From Rattus norvegicus (taxonomy: Eukaryota; Chordata; Mammalia; Rodentia; Muridae): a stretch of 64,000 bases of DNA. The notes below the pieces were generated by a model. It was not told where the DNA came from, searched no databases, and was given only the letters and a program-made list of their open reading frames with translations. Both the position numbers and the translations under genes were made by a program. The first letter of the stretch is position 1. Every line of letters starts with the position of its first letter. The stretch lies in NCBI RefSeq assembly GCF_036323735.1, contig NC_086024.1, forward strand, positions 131,600,053 to 131,664,052, read 5' to 3'. Below are positions 1 to 10,252 of the stretch, piece by piece.

Positions 1-452
1 GGATAACCACAAAGATCTCCTTTCCTTTCTTTGAAGTTAAAGAGAGGACTCAGTTGTAAAGAATAAAGTTTGACTTGTCAGGAAGACATCCCCGGGGTAT
101 ATCCCTGGTCCCTGCTCACATTCTGCACAAGTCCTACGATTGCTTCAGGATCAGGAGCCCTGCAGGCTCCCTCTCCTTCTCTATGTTGGAGCTTAAGCAG
201 CAGCAAGGTATTTCTCATGGGAAGATTATTGGTTCTTCCCGGAGGATCACCCATGGTCAGTCTCCCCTCTATTGGATATTGTCTAAGACAAAGGAGTCTC
301 TCTCCCCTTTGTCCCAGGAACCCACTGTGTTCTCTCCATCCAAGCTCAACTCCCATCCTATTTCATAATCAGCCATCATTCCAACGTACAAAGTAGAGGG
401 TTGTTCTTGCTAGCTGCCATTAATACCACGTTGACAGACTTTTAAAATATTT
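1..452. other. Unique sequence, no gene recognised
   Basis: I recognise no interspersed repeat or exon. Short frames are open on both strands in the same interval, which argues against coding. The block ends abruptly at the polypurine tract. Confidence 0.5.
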
Positions 453-479
453 GAAGAAGAAGAAGAAGAAGAAGAAGAA

Positions 480-511
<32 letters not shown>

Positions 512-749
512 AGAAGAGGAGGAGGAGGAAGAGGAGGAGGAGGAGAAGGAGGAGGAGGAAGAGGAAGAAGAAGAAGAAGAAAAAGAAGAAGAAGAAGAGG
601 AAGAAGAAGAGGAGGAGGAGGAGGAGGAAGAGGAGGAGGAGAAGGAGGAGGAGGAAGAGGAAGAAGAAGAAGAAGGAGGAGGAGGAGGAGGGGAGAGAGA
701 GGGGGAGGGGGAGGAGGGGGAGGAGGAGGGAGAGGGGGAGGAGAGGGGG
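453..749. repeat. Polypurine (GAA/GGA)n tract, 297 bp without a pyrimidine
   Basis: Every base from 453 to 749 on the plus strand is A or G. It starts as pure GAA, passes through mixed GAA/GGA and ends G-rich. A block near 518-582 recurs near 614-678 with the same order of GGA and GAA runs, an offset of about 96 bp, so part of the array grew by segmental duplication. The translated frames (poly Lys/Arg on plus; Leu, Phe and Pro runs on minus) are artefacts. Homopurine DNA of this length can form triplex (H-DNA); that is general knowledge and not shown here. Confidence 0.97.
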
Positions 750-1465
750 CATTAAAAGTAGATAAGAAGGAAAAATATGTACAAGAAAGTGATGAGTTAT
801 AGTTGCCTAATAGGGGAATTGAAGTCCTTTTTATATTCCTGTTAACAGGCATATAAATACTGGGAACTCCCCTTGCTAAAGTCAATTTCGAGGAGCTTTG
901 GTCTTTCATAAAATTACATCATTTAAAAGGAAATCGCTACTTTTTTAAAACATAAGCCAGACCAAATACTGAGAAATGTACAACTGAAGAAGAAATAATA
1001 AGACCCAGAAAGCAGTTGCCACCAATGTGGTATTCTCAAACCAACACTGAGCCATCCTCTCTTGCCTTGAGCCCACAGCAGCCCAGATGAGAATTTAAAC
1101 CATTGCAAAATCCATGCTGGCCCACAGGATGGAGTCAGAGAGATTGACCAGGCTAAGTAGCCTGCTACCGAGACGCTAAATACAAAATAATTTGCAAGAG
1201 GGAAAATGAAACAAGAGTGGAAATATCCTTCCAGTCATTGAGGGGGGGAGAAAGGTATATAAATTGATTTTTAGAAAAAGAAGAAAGAAAACAAGATTTG
1301 TCAAGAGATTGAACCCATTCATCATGGTGTGCTAAGGAAAACCGCCATTTTCTCCCTTTCTTTTTCTTTTTCCACTTACTTGACCTTGCTTCTGTCAAGG
1401 TCAAAACAGGAAAATGTTCTGGTTGCAGGGACATACTCCCATGTCTTGGTGCTTACAAGGTTGTT
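750..1465. other. Unique sequence, no gene recognised
   Basis: Ordinary AT-rich non-coding sequence. No repeat family or gene signature was recognised. Confidence 0.5.
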
Positions 1466-1556
1466 TGGGTCAGGAGTTCTGGGTCAGCCTTGGCTACAAT
1501 ATACATTTAAAGCTAGCCTGGGCTAATTGAGAGCCTGTCTCTAAACAAACAAACAT
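1466..1556 (+). mobile_element. Degenerate B1-type (7SL-derived) SINE fragment
   Basis: The text around 1467-1553 follows the 3' half of a B1: a CAGGAGTTC-like start, two diverged copies of the CAGCCTGGGCTA phrase, the diagnostic GAGCCTGTCTCT near 1530, and an (AAAC)n tail. The 5' half with the pol III A box is missing, so it is a truncated, old copy. A monomeric proto-B1 or the 7SL-like part of a B4 is also possible. Confidence 0.65.
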
Positions 1557-2190
1557 GAACACAACACCACCACTCCAGGACAAGAAAATAATAGTAAAAT
1601 AAAATCCGTTTGCAAAAGATGGCGCTGCACACAGTGGAAGCGAGCCTTCCAGAGTCTGCTGTGTTGGAAAACATGTTCAGGCTTTAATTAACATCAGGCC
1701 TGTTTTCCTCAGCCAAGGGCTGCCCCTTCCCTGCAGGGGTCCAGGCAGTCTCAGGCAGTTTGTTCTAACATGGGTCTTCCCCTTTCAAGCCACGCTGGAA
1801 GAAGCCAACCATAATGAGTCGCAGATGGGAAAGACGGACAGAGTAAAGGACATTGCCCCACAAATTAGAAAATAGAACAAACAACCCACAGAGGACTTTT
1901 CCATCACCCTCTGAGCTGCTGCAGCAGCGGCTTCCAGCACGTGTCTCTTGCAAGTCTTAGGTTACCTTGAGGTCTCGAGACCTTCGTTGTTCACTGGGTT
2001 CCACCCAAACAGTGGTTTGCTACTGAGCCTCTCCTGGCCCCCGGACAATGTCTGCTCTGGAGAGGAAATGGAAAACCCAGGCAGAGTTTCAGGTTTCAAC
2101 GCAAGTCCAGCAGGAAAAAACCCTCCTTCCGAAAAGTGTTTGAAGTTGGTTCCAGGTATACACATTTAAAAATAAAAATAAGAAACCTTT
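1557..2190. other. Unique sequence, no gene recognised
   Basis: No repeat or exon was recognised. A short AT-rich stretch near 1680-1700 contains TTTAATTAAC, a homeodomain-like motif. Frames on both strands overlap at 1948-2169, which argues against coding. Confidence 0.45.
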
Positions 2191-2208
2191 AAAAAAAAAT
2201 TTTTTTTT
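2191..2208. repeat. A9T9 palindromic tract
   Basis: Nine A residues are followed directly by nine T residues, a perfect dyad inside a wider A/T-rich stretch (2165-2216). Such tracts are rigid and tend to exclude nucleosomes. No gene context gives it a role here. Confidence 0.9.
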
Positions 2209-2625
2209 ATTTTCCTTTGCATTGGACGTGGGGGAGAGAAGACCATTGCCGAGGCCTGACTCTTCATCTGCACGCCTGGCATTATAAGAAATCTCGAAGT
2301 TTTGATAGACTTAATCCCAACCACAGGAGGAATGAAATAGCTTCCCAGACTGCCAAGGCAAACCGGGACCACACCAAAACAGCCAAGGGCTCGCAAGTGG
2401 CTATCTGCCAGGTCTTGTCTGGCAAAAGCCTAGCTAATAAATAAATATACAGTATCCCAGTCTGTCAAGCTGAGCGTGGCTTTGCCCCGAGTCTAGGCGA
2501 GGTCTGAGTTGACCGTCACCAACAACTCTGTCCTGACATGGCCAAGAAGCCTGTGAGACACACAAGGAAGATGCAGCTTCAGACATCCTCTAGAGCTTGT
2601 TCACGACTGTTCTCTGTACATTGTG

Positions 2626-2627
<2 letters not shown>
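2209..2627. other. Unique sequence, no gene recognised
   Basis: Nothing recognisable apart from short frames on both strands. Confidence 0.45.

Positions 2628-2708
<81 letters not shown>
2628..2708. repeat. Composite microsatellite (TC)n(AC)n
   Basis: About 22 TC units run straight into about 19 CA units with no spacer. On the minus strand this is (GT)n(GA)n, the same class as the arrays at 26022, 43313 and 51747. The Ser-Leu and Thr-His frames across it are not coding. Confidence 0.97.
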
Positions 2709-2710
<2 letters not shown>

Positions 2711-3327
2711 CCAGTTTCTTTTACTACACAGATTTCCTCATGGGTTTTGACCACTTGTGAATCTTTCCATGTTGTTTTCTGGTTGCTGCTGTTCAGGGTG
2801 ATTTTCTTCCTGCACATGCGTTTAGCACAATTGCTTGTAACAAGATTACTCGATTGTTGAGCAATATCGCCCCAGCAGAACCAAGCCGCAGAATTCTTTT
2901 TATAATCCTGGGACTGCCTGGACCCTAACTGCAGAGCTGACCCTCTGCCTAGGCCCCGTCCGATGATGAGACCAATGGCTGTGTTTAAAGATGGATGTGA
3001 AGATGTGGATTCAGAAAGTGGACTGGGAAGGAGAAGGGTGGGGCAGAGAGGCTCTTTCAGAGGCTCCCCTTCTTGCCTCAGAGAGCCTCGTCACTGGAGA
3101 GGCCCACTTTTAAATTTGGCCTTTGGTAGTGTGGGTAGGCATGGCTTCTGTCTGCTTGTTAGCTCTCCAAGAGAGAGTTCTGGTAGATCTATGATTTGTG
3201 GTTAGTGGACTGGGGAATGGAACGATTAATAATGTTGTTATTAGAAGAAAAGGGAGATCAAAGAACACAAGGACGAGAAGCAAGAGGATGACTGATTCCT
3301 GATTTGCCTCAATTCCCTTCACTGGCA
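2709..3327. other. Unique sequence, no gene recognised
   Basis: No repeat or gene was recognised. Frames at 2963-3205 (+) and 3110-3322 (-) have no recognisable domain. Confidence 0.45.
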
Positions 3328-3557
3328 GTTATTTATTTACTCTGCGGGAGTATGCGTGTGTTGTGGGGGGGTGCACGTGTTTGGGTGGGTGTGAATGCGC
3401 GTGTACATGTACTGCGGCGTGTGTGTGTGTGTGGAGGTCAGAAGACAACTTGCAGGAGTCTCTTTTCTCCTTCCACCATGTTTGTGGGTCCCAGTGATAG
3501 AAGGTCAGGCTACTAAGTGCTGGGCCCTTTACCTGCTGAGCCATTTTGCCAGACCTC
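3328..3557 (-). mobile_element. B3-type SINE, minus strand
   Basis: Read on the plus strand, the order is an AT-rich tail near 3330, a GT-rich stretch, GGAGGTCAGAAGACAACTTG, CTCCTTCCACCATG, GTGGGTCCC, and then the tRNA-like head in reverse (CTTTACCTGCTGAGCCATTTTG). That is the layout of a rodent B3 SINE on the minus strand. The ATC-type start box is mutated, so it is an old copy. Confidence 0.8.
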
Positions 3558-3589
3558 TATTTGTTTAGAACACATATGAATGTCTGAGT

Positions 3590-3740
3590 CTCTTCTAGAG
3601 GCTACAACAAAACACCACAAACAGCATGTCTTACAAGTAACAGATATTTATTTCTTACAGCTACAGAGGCTGGGTGTGTAAGATCAAGGGACCGGCAGCT
3701 TTGCCATTTGATGAGAGCTGGCACTGGTTTTGGGACTTCA
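3590..3740 (-). mobile_element. MaLR-like LTR fragment, minus strand
   Basis: The plus-strand text GCTACAACAAAACACCACAA, then ATTTATTTCTTACAG, then GAGGCTGG and AGATCAAGG, follows the reverse complement of the 3' end of MaLR LTRs (THE1/MST/MLT type). It abuts a second MaLR-like copy of a different subfamily at 3745. The subfamily is not resolved. Confidence 0.55.
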
Positions 3741-3744
3741 CCAT

Positions 3745-4145
3745 CTCAGCATGTCCTTAATTACTGTTCTGTTGCTGTGACGAGATGACATAACCAAGGT
3801 GTCTTGTAAAACAAAGCATTTAGTGCAGGCTTCCAGTTCAGAGGGTGAGTTCATAACCATAATGGCGAGGATCATGCCAATAGGCAGGCAAGCATGGTTC
3901 TGGAGAGCTTACTTCTGATCTACACGTCAGGGGCAGAGAAGACAGGAGTTAGGCCTAGCGCTGGATTTTGAAACCTCAAAACACACCCTCAGTGACACAC
4001 CTCGTCCGATAAGGCCACACCTTATCTTCCCACCTAATCCTTCCCAAACTGTTCCACCAACTGGGGATTGAGCATTCAAACATGCGGGCCTCCAGAGCAT
4101 CTGTGATGAGTGTGCTAACCTTATCCGCTGGAACAAAGCCCTCTA
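3745..4145 (-). mobile_element. MaLR-like LTR, minus strand
   Basis: The landmarks are CTGTTGCTGTGACGAGAT at 3758, CATTTAGTGCAGG, CAGAGGGTGAGTTCATAACC, a diverged CATAATGGCGAGGATCATGC, CACACCTCGTC, GGCCACACCTTATC and CCACCAACTGGGGATTGAGC. Reverse complemented, they read like a rodent MaLR-type LTR close to full length. The same GTGTGGCCTT phrase occurs in plus orientation in the copy at 44229. The exact family name needs a repeat library. Confidence 0.65.
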
Positions 4146-4250
4146 ATGCTTTCCAGAGACCATTGCCCTGGGGGGTGCGATTCTAAGCTGTGAATTTGAA
4201 GGAGGGGACAGAAATATTAAATGTCAGCTGATCAATGTGCTTCCACAATG

Positions 4251-4310
4251 GTCTACTGTCACAGGGGTCTACTGTCACAGGGGTCTACTGTCACAGGGGT
4301 CTATTGTCAG
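4251..4310. repeat. Short tandem repeat, 16-bp unit, about 3.8 copies
   Basis: The unit GTCTACTGTCACAGGG begins at 4251, 4267 and 4283. A fourth, partial copy at 4299 has one C-to-T change. The first three are identical, so the expansion is recent or homogenised. Confidence 0.93.
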
Positions 4311-4488
4311 GTTCCTCATCTCATTGTCTCAATAAAGAAAGGAAATCTGTAATTCCACTAGCCATATGTGCATTACACATTGTCTCTACTACCTCTTATC
4401 ATAGAAAAATTCTAAGAAATGCCTTCTAAAGACCTCTCAAATTATTTTTTATTAAAAAAAACATAGTGATTTGATCATTTAGAGAAGT

Positions 4489-4831
4489 GCCGTGTGTATG
4501 TAAATGTGTGTATATGTGTGTGAGTGTGTGAGAGTGTGTCTGTGTATGAGTATGTGTGAGTGTGTGTCTGTGTGTGAGTGTATAAATGTGTGTCTAAGTA
4601 TGTGAGTGTGTATCTAAGTGTGTGGGTGTGTGTCTAAGTGTGTGTGTGAGTGTGAGTGTGTGTCTGTGTATTTGTGAGTGTATGTGAGTGTGTGCCTGTG
4701 TGTGAGTGTGTGTGAGTGTGTGTGTGAGTGTGTAAATGTGTGTCTAAGTATGTGAGTGTGTGTATCTAAGTGTGTGAATGTATGTCTAAGTGTATGTGTG
4801 TGAGTGTGAGAGTGTGTCTGTGTATTTGTGA

Positions 4832-4869
<38 letters not shown>
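4489..4869. repeat. TG-rich array with a ~150-bp higher-order period
   Basis: TGTG runs are broken by regular variants (TCTAAG, AGTG, AAATG, TATTTG). TAAATGTGTGTCTAAGTATG occurs at 4583 and again at 4733; TCTGTGTATTTG occurs at 4663 and 4817. The array therefore contains a tandem duplication of about 150-154 bp. It ends in pure (TG)n at about 4838-4868. Confidence 0.9.
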
Positions 4870-4877
<8 letters not shown>

Positions 4878-5392
4878 TGGGGTTCTGTACAGAAGGAAAC
4901 ATGATCTAACTCATTTTTTGTTCCTTTTTCATCAATCTGTTAGAAACAGCCATGCAAACGTCATGAAGTTTTTCAGTTCATCCCCCAAACACTCAGGTGG
5001 CTAAGTGTTTAAATGATTTTATTTTGTGTTCTTCTTAGTATGTCCTTGAGTAAGCAATAGGGGATACAATATTGCTTCTGTGTGTTCATTTCAGCTCCCC
5101 ATTCAATGATCTTTGATTGACTTAGAGACTGCAACTCTGCTGATAGCTTACCAAAGCAAACCTCAGTCTTAAGACTCTGGAGAGACTGGTGACGACTTTG
5201 ATGGTTAGAAAGACACACCCTAGATCTGCTAACAGCAACATTCTCGGGCACTTCCCTGTCTTCCCCACCCTAGAACCATCTGATTGATCTGTATGCAGAA
5301 GTGATCTAAACTGCTTCTTCCAGTTTTGCTATGGAGGGTGTGGCCTGCTCCAGCAAGGAGCACTGTCCTGAACATTCTTGGTGTTTGAACAT
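4870..5392. other. Unique sequence, no gene recognised
   Basis: AT-rich non-coding sequence. The 80-codon minus frame at 5009-5251 has no recognisable domain. Confidence 0.45.
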
Positions 5393-5682
5393 GTGATATC
5401 TTCTACAGACTCACGTTTCGAATGCTTGGTCACAAGCCATTGTGGCTCCCTCATTCTTTGGAGGCTCTATACATTTGAGAAGATGGAGCCTCACTGCAGA
5501 AAGTAGGTCACTGGGTCACACCTTTAGAGTCAGTCATCTTCCTGTCTTCCATGAGGGGAAGAAGAATCTCTGATAAGCAATGTCCTAGTCAAGGACTTGG
5601 GATCGAGCAACCATGGACTGAACCTTCTAGACCCATGAGGTCATAAACACTCTCTCCCATAAGCTTTTCTCTCAGGCTGCAG
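5393..5682 (+). mobile_element. MaLR-like LTR, plus strand, diverged
   Basis: In order it shows GAATGCTTGGTCACAAGCCA, TTTGGAGGCTC, GGAGCCTCACTGCAG, AAGTAGGTCACTGGGTCA, CATGGACTGAACC and a diverged TCATAAACACTCTC near 5640. This is the order of a MaLR-type LTR of the kind also seen at 49236 and 54184. Extensive drift makes the ends approximate. Confidence 0.55.
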
Positions 5683-7080
5683 TATGAAGCTGACTTACAG
5701 GTCTGCTAGAAGTTTCCCTTGGCAAACCATTTTTGTTGGTGAAGCCCCAGGAGCCTTTGACTTGTAGAACTTCAACAATGGACTACATTGTTGCCTTCAA
5801 GTCTGAGGTCCCAGGGTGTTGAAGAGGCTCCAGGCTTTAAAGAGACAATGCGAGACATTATACTGTACGAGCTCAAGTCTACTCACTTGACAGTGCTTGC
5901 TCAAACCCAAAACAGGAGTCAAAAGCAGCTTCCTTTTCAGACTCAGGCTCTAACAGGATATTCTGACCGCTTACCCTTGGGTGAAAACACACCGGCTCCT
6001 CTCCTGCTAGAGATGGAGGGCATGTTACAATGGGCAATGGTAGACTAACCGTTGACTCTAGGAGAAACCAGCTGGAGCAGCACCATCAGCCCCTTACCAT
6101 GGTGTAAATATTTCTGCCAGGGCCAGCCCCAAGGACCCAGTGTGTTATCTCTGACCTTGGGGTCTAGAAGTACTCCAGAAGTACTCCAGAGTCACCTAAC
6201 CCCAGGACATCCCTGAATGGGCTATGAGTCCTGTGGGAACTGGATCATGGGAGCTGATGAATAATGCCTTGATCTAGGCTTTCTAGATATTTCTTTTCCT
6301 TGCTTTAAAATCCCCTATGAGGACTTCAGAAAATCAGGACAGTGAGGATCATATAGCCAGAGCGCTCCCGTGAGAAGACACATGGGTTTCTTTGTCCTGT
6401 CTCCAACAGCTCTGTATCCTTCACGAATCGGAGATGAGCATGTGCAGGCCTGGAGCGTCGCCCTCCTGGATCCTCTCACCTTCTCCTGCTTCCTCGTCTT
6501 CTTGTGGGGGCAGTACGTGTTATTTATGTCCATGTTAAAGAAATAAAACCTGGGTGCCATAAAGGCAAGTCCTTTGCTTTCCCATAAACCTCACAGTTCA
6601 TGCCTGCGTTTCTATAAAGTTCATCTAGTCCTTGTGTGACTTGGACTAGCTGGGGTTTATAAGCTGGAGAATTAGTCAATAAAGACGGGCAAGCATTCCA
6701 CTGCCAGCTTGGGATTGGATTGTCACATTCTCCCTCCACACATAGAGGTGGCTATACCTTCATTGTCACATGGAGTCAAATGCCACCCTCCTAGGCCCAC
6801 AGAAGAAAGAGCAGTGGACAGGACACAGGAGATGCCTAGTTAGGACTCGCTTTCTCTGATCCTAGTGCTGCTTGCTCTCGGTAGAGGATGGGACCCAGCT
6901 CACTATCTCCTCCTTTTGGTCCTCAGCGTCAGAAACTTGAGGACACAGAATCCAAGATTCTCTTCCATCTTTTCTATGCCTTGTTGGGTGAGTCAGCCTT
7001 TTCCTTTCTGGGAGAATCAGAAGAGAGTTGACTGTAAGCCATGATTATTTGTAAATGCGTCACCGAATGTCTTTGTTATT
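5683..7080. other. Unique sequence, no gene recognised
   Basis: About 1.4 kb without a recognisable repeat or exon. A 12-bp phrase, AGAAGTACTCCA, is repeated back to back near 6166-6190. Frames of 70-86 codons on both strands show no domain. Confidence 0.45.
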
Positions 7081-7313
7081 GGGGAGGAGAGAAAGAGTAA
7101 GGAGGGAGAGAGAGAGACAGACAGACAGAGACAGAAACAGAGAGAGAGACAGACAGAGAGAGACAGACAGAAAGAGAGACAGAGAGAGAGACAAAGAGAG
7201 AGAGACAGAGAGAGAGACAGAGAGAGAGACAGAGAGAGACAGGGAGAGAGACAGAGAGAGAGACAGAGAGAGACAGGGAGAGAGACAGAGAGAGACAGAG
7301 AGAGAGAGACAGG

Positions 7314-7378
<65 letters not shown>
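7081..7378. repeat. (GA)n/(GACAGA)n array
   Basis: Imperfect GAGA and GACAGA units run to about 7320 and pass into pure (GA)n to 7378. AGAGACAGGGAGAG-type variants recur at several positions, so units have spread within the array. The Arg-Glu and Ser-Leu frames here are repeat translations. Confidence 0.95.
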
Positions 7379-7380
<2 letters not shown>

Positions 7381-7577
7381 AGCCACGGAGAGAGGTGATA
7401 AAAAAAAAGAGTTCAGACAAGGAGAGTAAGGCCACCTGAGGGACTAGCTAGATCTTACTAGGTTCACTTATTCAGAACTCATCAGTAACACTGTCCCTAT
7501 ATGACAAGGAATGGGTCATTTGTCTCAGACAAATGTCCCCAGGTGACTGTGATATTTATTGCAGTTCTAAGGGTCAT

Positions 7578-7632
7578 TTGTAAAAAACAAAAAAAACAAA
7601 ACAAAAAAACAAACAAACAAACAAAAAAAAAG
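7578..7632. repeat. A-rich (AAAC)n-type tract
   Basis: Runs of A are separated by single C residues. It could be the tail of a decayed retroposon, but no body is recognisable to its left. Confidence 0.85.
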
Positions 7633-9914
7633 ACCTCTCTGGATTTTGCAAAAAGGAAAAACTATGGTTTTATGTTTCCAAAATTAGGAATAGACTCTCA
7701 TTTACTTATATTTTAATGAGGGCTTATTTTCAGTGTAAAACAACTTTCCAGAGCTACCACTGGCAACTAATAAATTGGGAATAAATAAAATATGACACCA
7801 TAAACTGCACCCCCATAATCTATCAAGCATGCATCTGCTGTGGACGGTACGAGACAACAATAACCCTTTGGTTTAATTGGGCTCATGAGCGGTAGCATAT
7901 GCGTGCTAATGGTCCCATTGACATTGCTTTGCACCCAAGGAATGAAATTATTGCCTGCTAGCATATGAAGCTCTATGGGGTCCTCTCTCCCCTAGAAGTA
8001 CACATGTGCTGCTATTAGCACAAATAGGAGTAAAGCCCAGGCTTTGGGGTTACAAAGACGCCCTTGGGGTGCAGCGGCAGAGAGGCTAACCAATATTCTG
8101 GTGAGTTAGACGGGACTGTGCTCGCCTAGAAAGGCCTGCAGTTGTTCCAGAGGGGGCTCTCTGCAGGTCTGGCTGCAGTCTTAATGGAAGTGCCTGGTAA
8201 TGACAGCTAATTGCATACGCAAGCACGTATATTGACACATGGAGTGTGTCTCGCTCATCTTTGCTCCAGAACTCGATGGTACACTGTGCTAGGGATAATA
8301 GGTGCTTGCTGCTTATCTAAGTGGTGCCCTTATGTAAGTGGCGGCCACAAACACAGATCTGGCCAACTCCACCTCTTCTGATGGCAGGAGGAACCTTTAA
8401 TTCTGTATGCGTCCCTCAGAGAGTTAAAGCAAGGCCGACGAAGCCCCCAGACAGATTCATGGTGCACATTCTGCTCCTGTTTCCCTTTGATGGACGTAAG
8501 CCCTGGCCTCCCCCACCATGGGCAGGGTAAGGGTAAAAGACTACAAGGATACACTGGTATCCTTGGTGAGAACAAGCTCATGGAGTGAAGCCCTCTTCAA
8601 GGGTCTGATAATCTGTTTCTAGCACGCCTACTTCAGGATGATCCTGAAGGTCACCCTGCCCTACCTCCTGAGCTGTGTAGGTCAGTTTCAGGAACAGGCT
8701 CCTAGTTATGACAGGCTAGAATACCAGCCTTCCAGAGCCCGGAGCCTGGAGGCTGCGTAACACAAGGCAATTATCTGTTTTGAAGGAATACTCTGATTTG
8801 ACATTCTTAAGGAGTCACAGACGTCTGATTTCATAATATAATTTGTAGAAGTAAAAAAAGGCGAGTTAAACATTTGCTTACACATATCATGTTTACATGT
8901 GTTCAAAGAACTTTCCAGAACTTTGCAGTCTCATCCAACGGCATCTTTTTTAAGCTCGCTTCGCTCTCGTAGGTTTGCAAACAAATTCCACAGCACATTC
9001 AACCGCAAATTGATTTACTTTTGGGGAAAGTCCTCGAGTTTCGAGACTGTCTTCATGCTGTTTAATGTACACACAGATGTAAAAAAGAAAAAACAATCTC
9101 CTTAGACAGGAACACAAATCTGGCATTCGGAGGAGTTGGGTTTTTTTTTTTTTTCATTTATTCTCAAAACGAAAGGAAAGCAGCAATGGATGCAGTCCAG
9201 ATTGCCAAGTAGCGTACAAATGACTTCTTGGACCCTGTCTCAGCATGACTGACAGCCATGGCTTGGGTAAGATGGGTGAGGGAGAGAGAAGTGTTTTGAG
9301 GGGAGGAAGCTGAGTTCCACTGGGTGCTCCCACTGGGTGCTCCGCACACACTATCCACTTGGTTGCCGAGACAGGAGGCATCTTTAACTGCCTATTCTCA
9401 CCTCGGATCGGTCAATTCTCTATGTCTCATGTTGGGGGCTGCCATGACCCCTAACCTCTTGCTCTGTGACCCCATGGTATTCATTGCTCAGACTCGAGGC
9501 TCTCAAGGAGTTTCAGCTAACCTTGTTCATCCCATTCTCTTTGTATTCCAATGTACACTCTTGACTGATGCTGGAGACAGATCTAACCCACACTTCAGAC
9601 GCGATGACATCTTTGGTAGAAAGAACCATGAGGATTCCCTTCCTCCCAAGCAAGAGGCTTTCTCCTCTGGGTAATGCCAAAGCCACATCCCACTGCCCGG
9701 TCCTGTCCACAGATGAACCTCCTGTCCATTCTGGTGATATTTGAATACACTCTTCTGTTGACCAGGAATGCCTTCCTGATGCGTTTCCACCCTGAAACCC
9801 CTTGAATTCTGAACACTCAAAGATGCTGCTTTGAGAAATTATCTGGACCAACATCGGGTTGGGATACTGTTTCCTGTGTTGGGAACACACACTTCTTTAC
9901 CGGTGTCTTTTCCC
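7633..9914. other. Unique, repeat-poor block; T15 tract at 9141-9155
   Basis: I see no gene. The part at 7680-7970 is AT-rich with several ATTA/TAAT motifs and retained CpGs (near 7846, 7890 and 7901), and it resembles conserved non-coding DNA. Overlapping frames at 9324-9674 (+) and 9513-9890 (-) are open in several phases at once and carry no recognisable domain. Confidence 0.4.
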
Positions 9915-10252
9915 TTCTCTCCTGTGTGTCTGTGTGGGGTTTGTGTAAGTGTGCACAGTATATGATCATGAAGGCCAGAAGTCATTGTCAAGCATCCTCC
10001 TCCATTGGCCTCCACCATAGTTTTTGAGACAGGGTCTCCCACTGAGCCTGGAGCTGGTTTATTTGGTTAGGCTGGCTACCAGAAAGCCTCAGGGATTCTT
10101 CTGTAGCTACCTCCTCAGTGCTGGGTTTACAGATGCACGGCACTGTGCCTGGCTTGTACCACAAGGTTGAAGACCATAATCTAAGCCCGCTTGCTTGCTT
10201 GCTTTCTTGCTTGTTCAGTGAGCACTTTATCCATTGAGCCATCTCCCCATGT
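9915..10252 (-). mobile_element. B4-type composite SINE, minus strand
   Basis: On the plus strand: a GT-rich tail, GGCCAGAAGTCATTGTCAAG, TTTTTGAGACAGGGTCTCCC at about 10020 (B1-derived part), GCTGGCTACCAG, GTGCTGGGTTTACAGATGCA, and the tRNA-like head in reverse ending GAGCACTTTATCCATTGAGC at about 10220. The combination of a tRNA-type head with a 7SL-derived segment identifies B4. A (GCTT)n expansion near 10188-10215 interrupts the junction. Confidence 0.8.
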
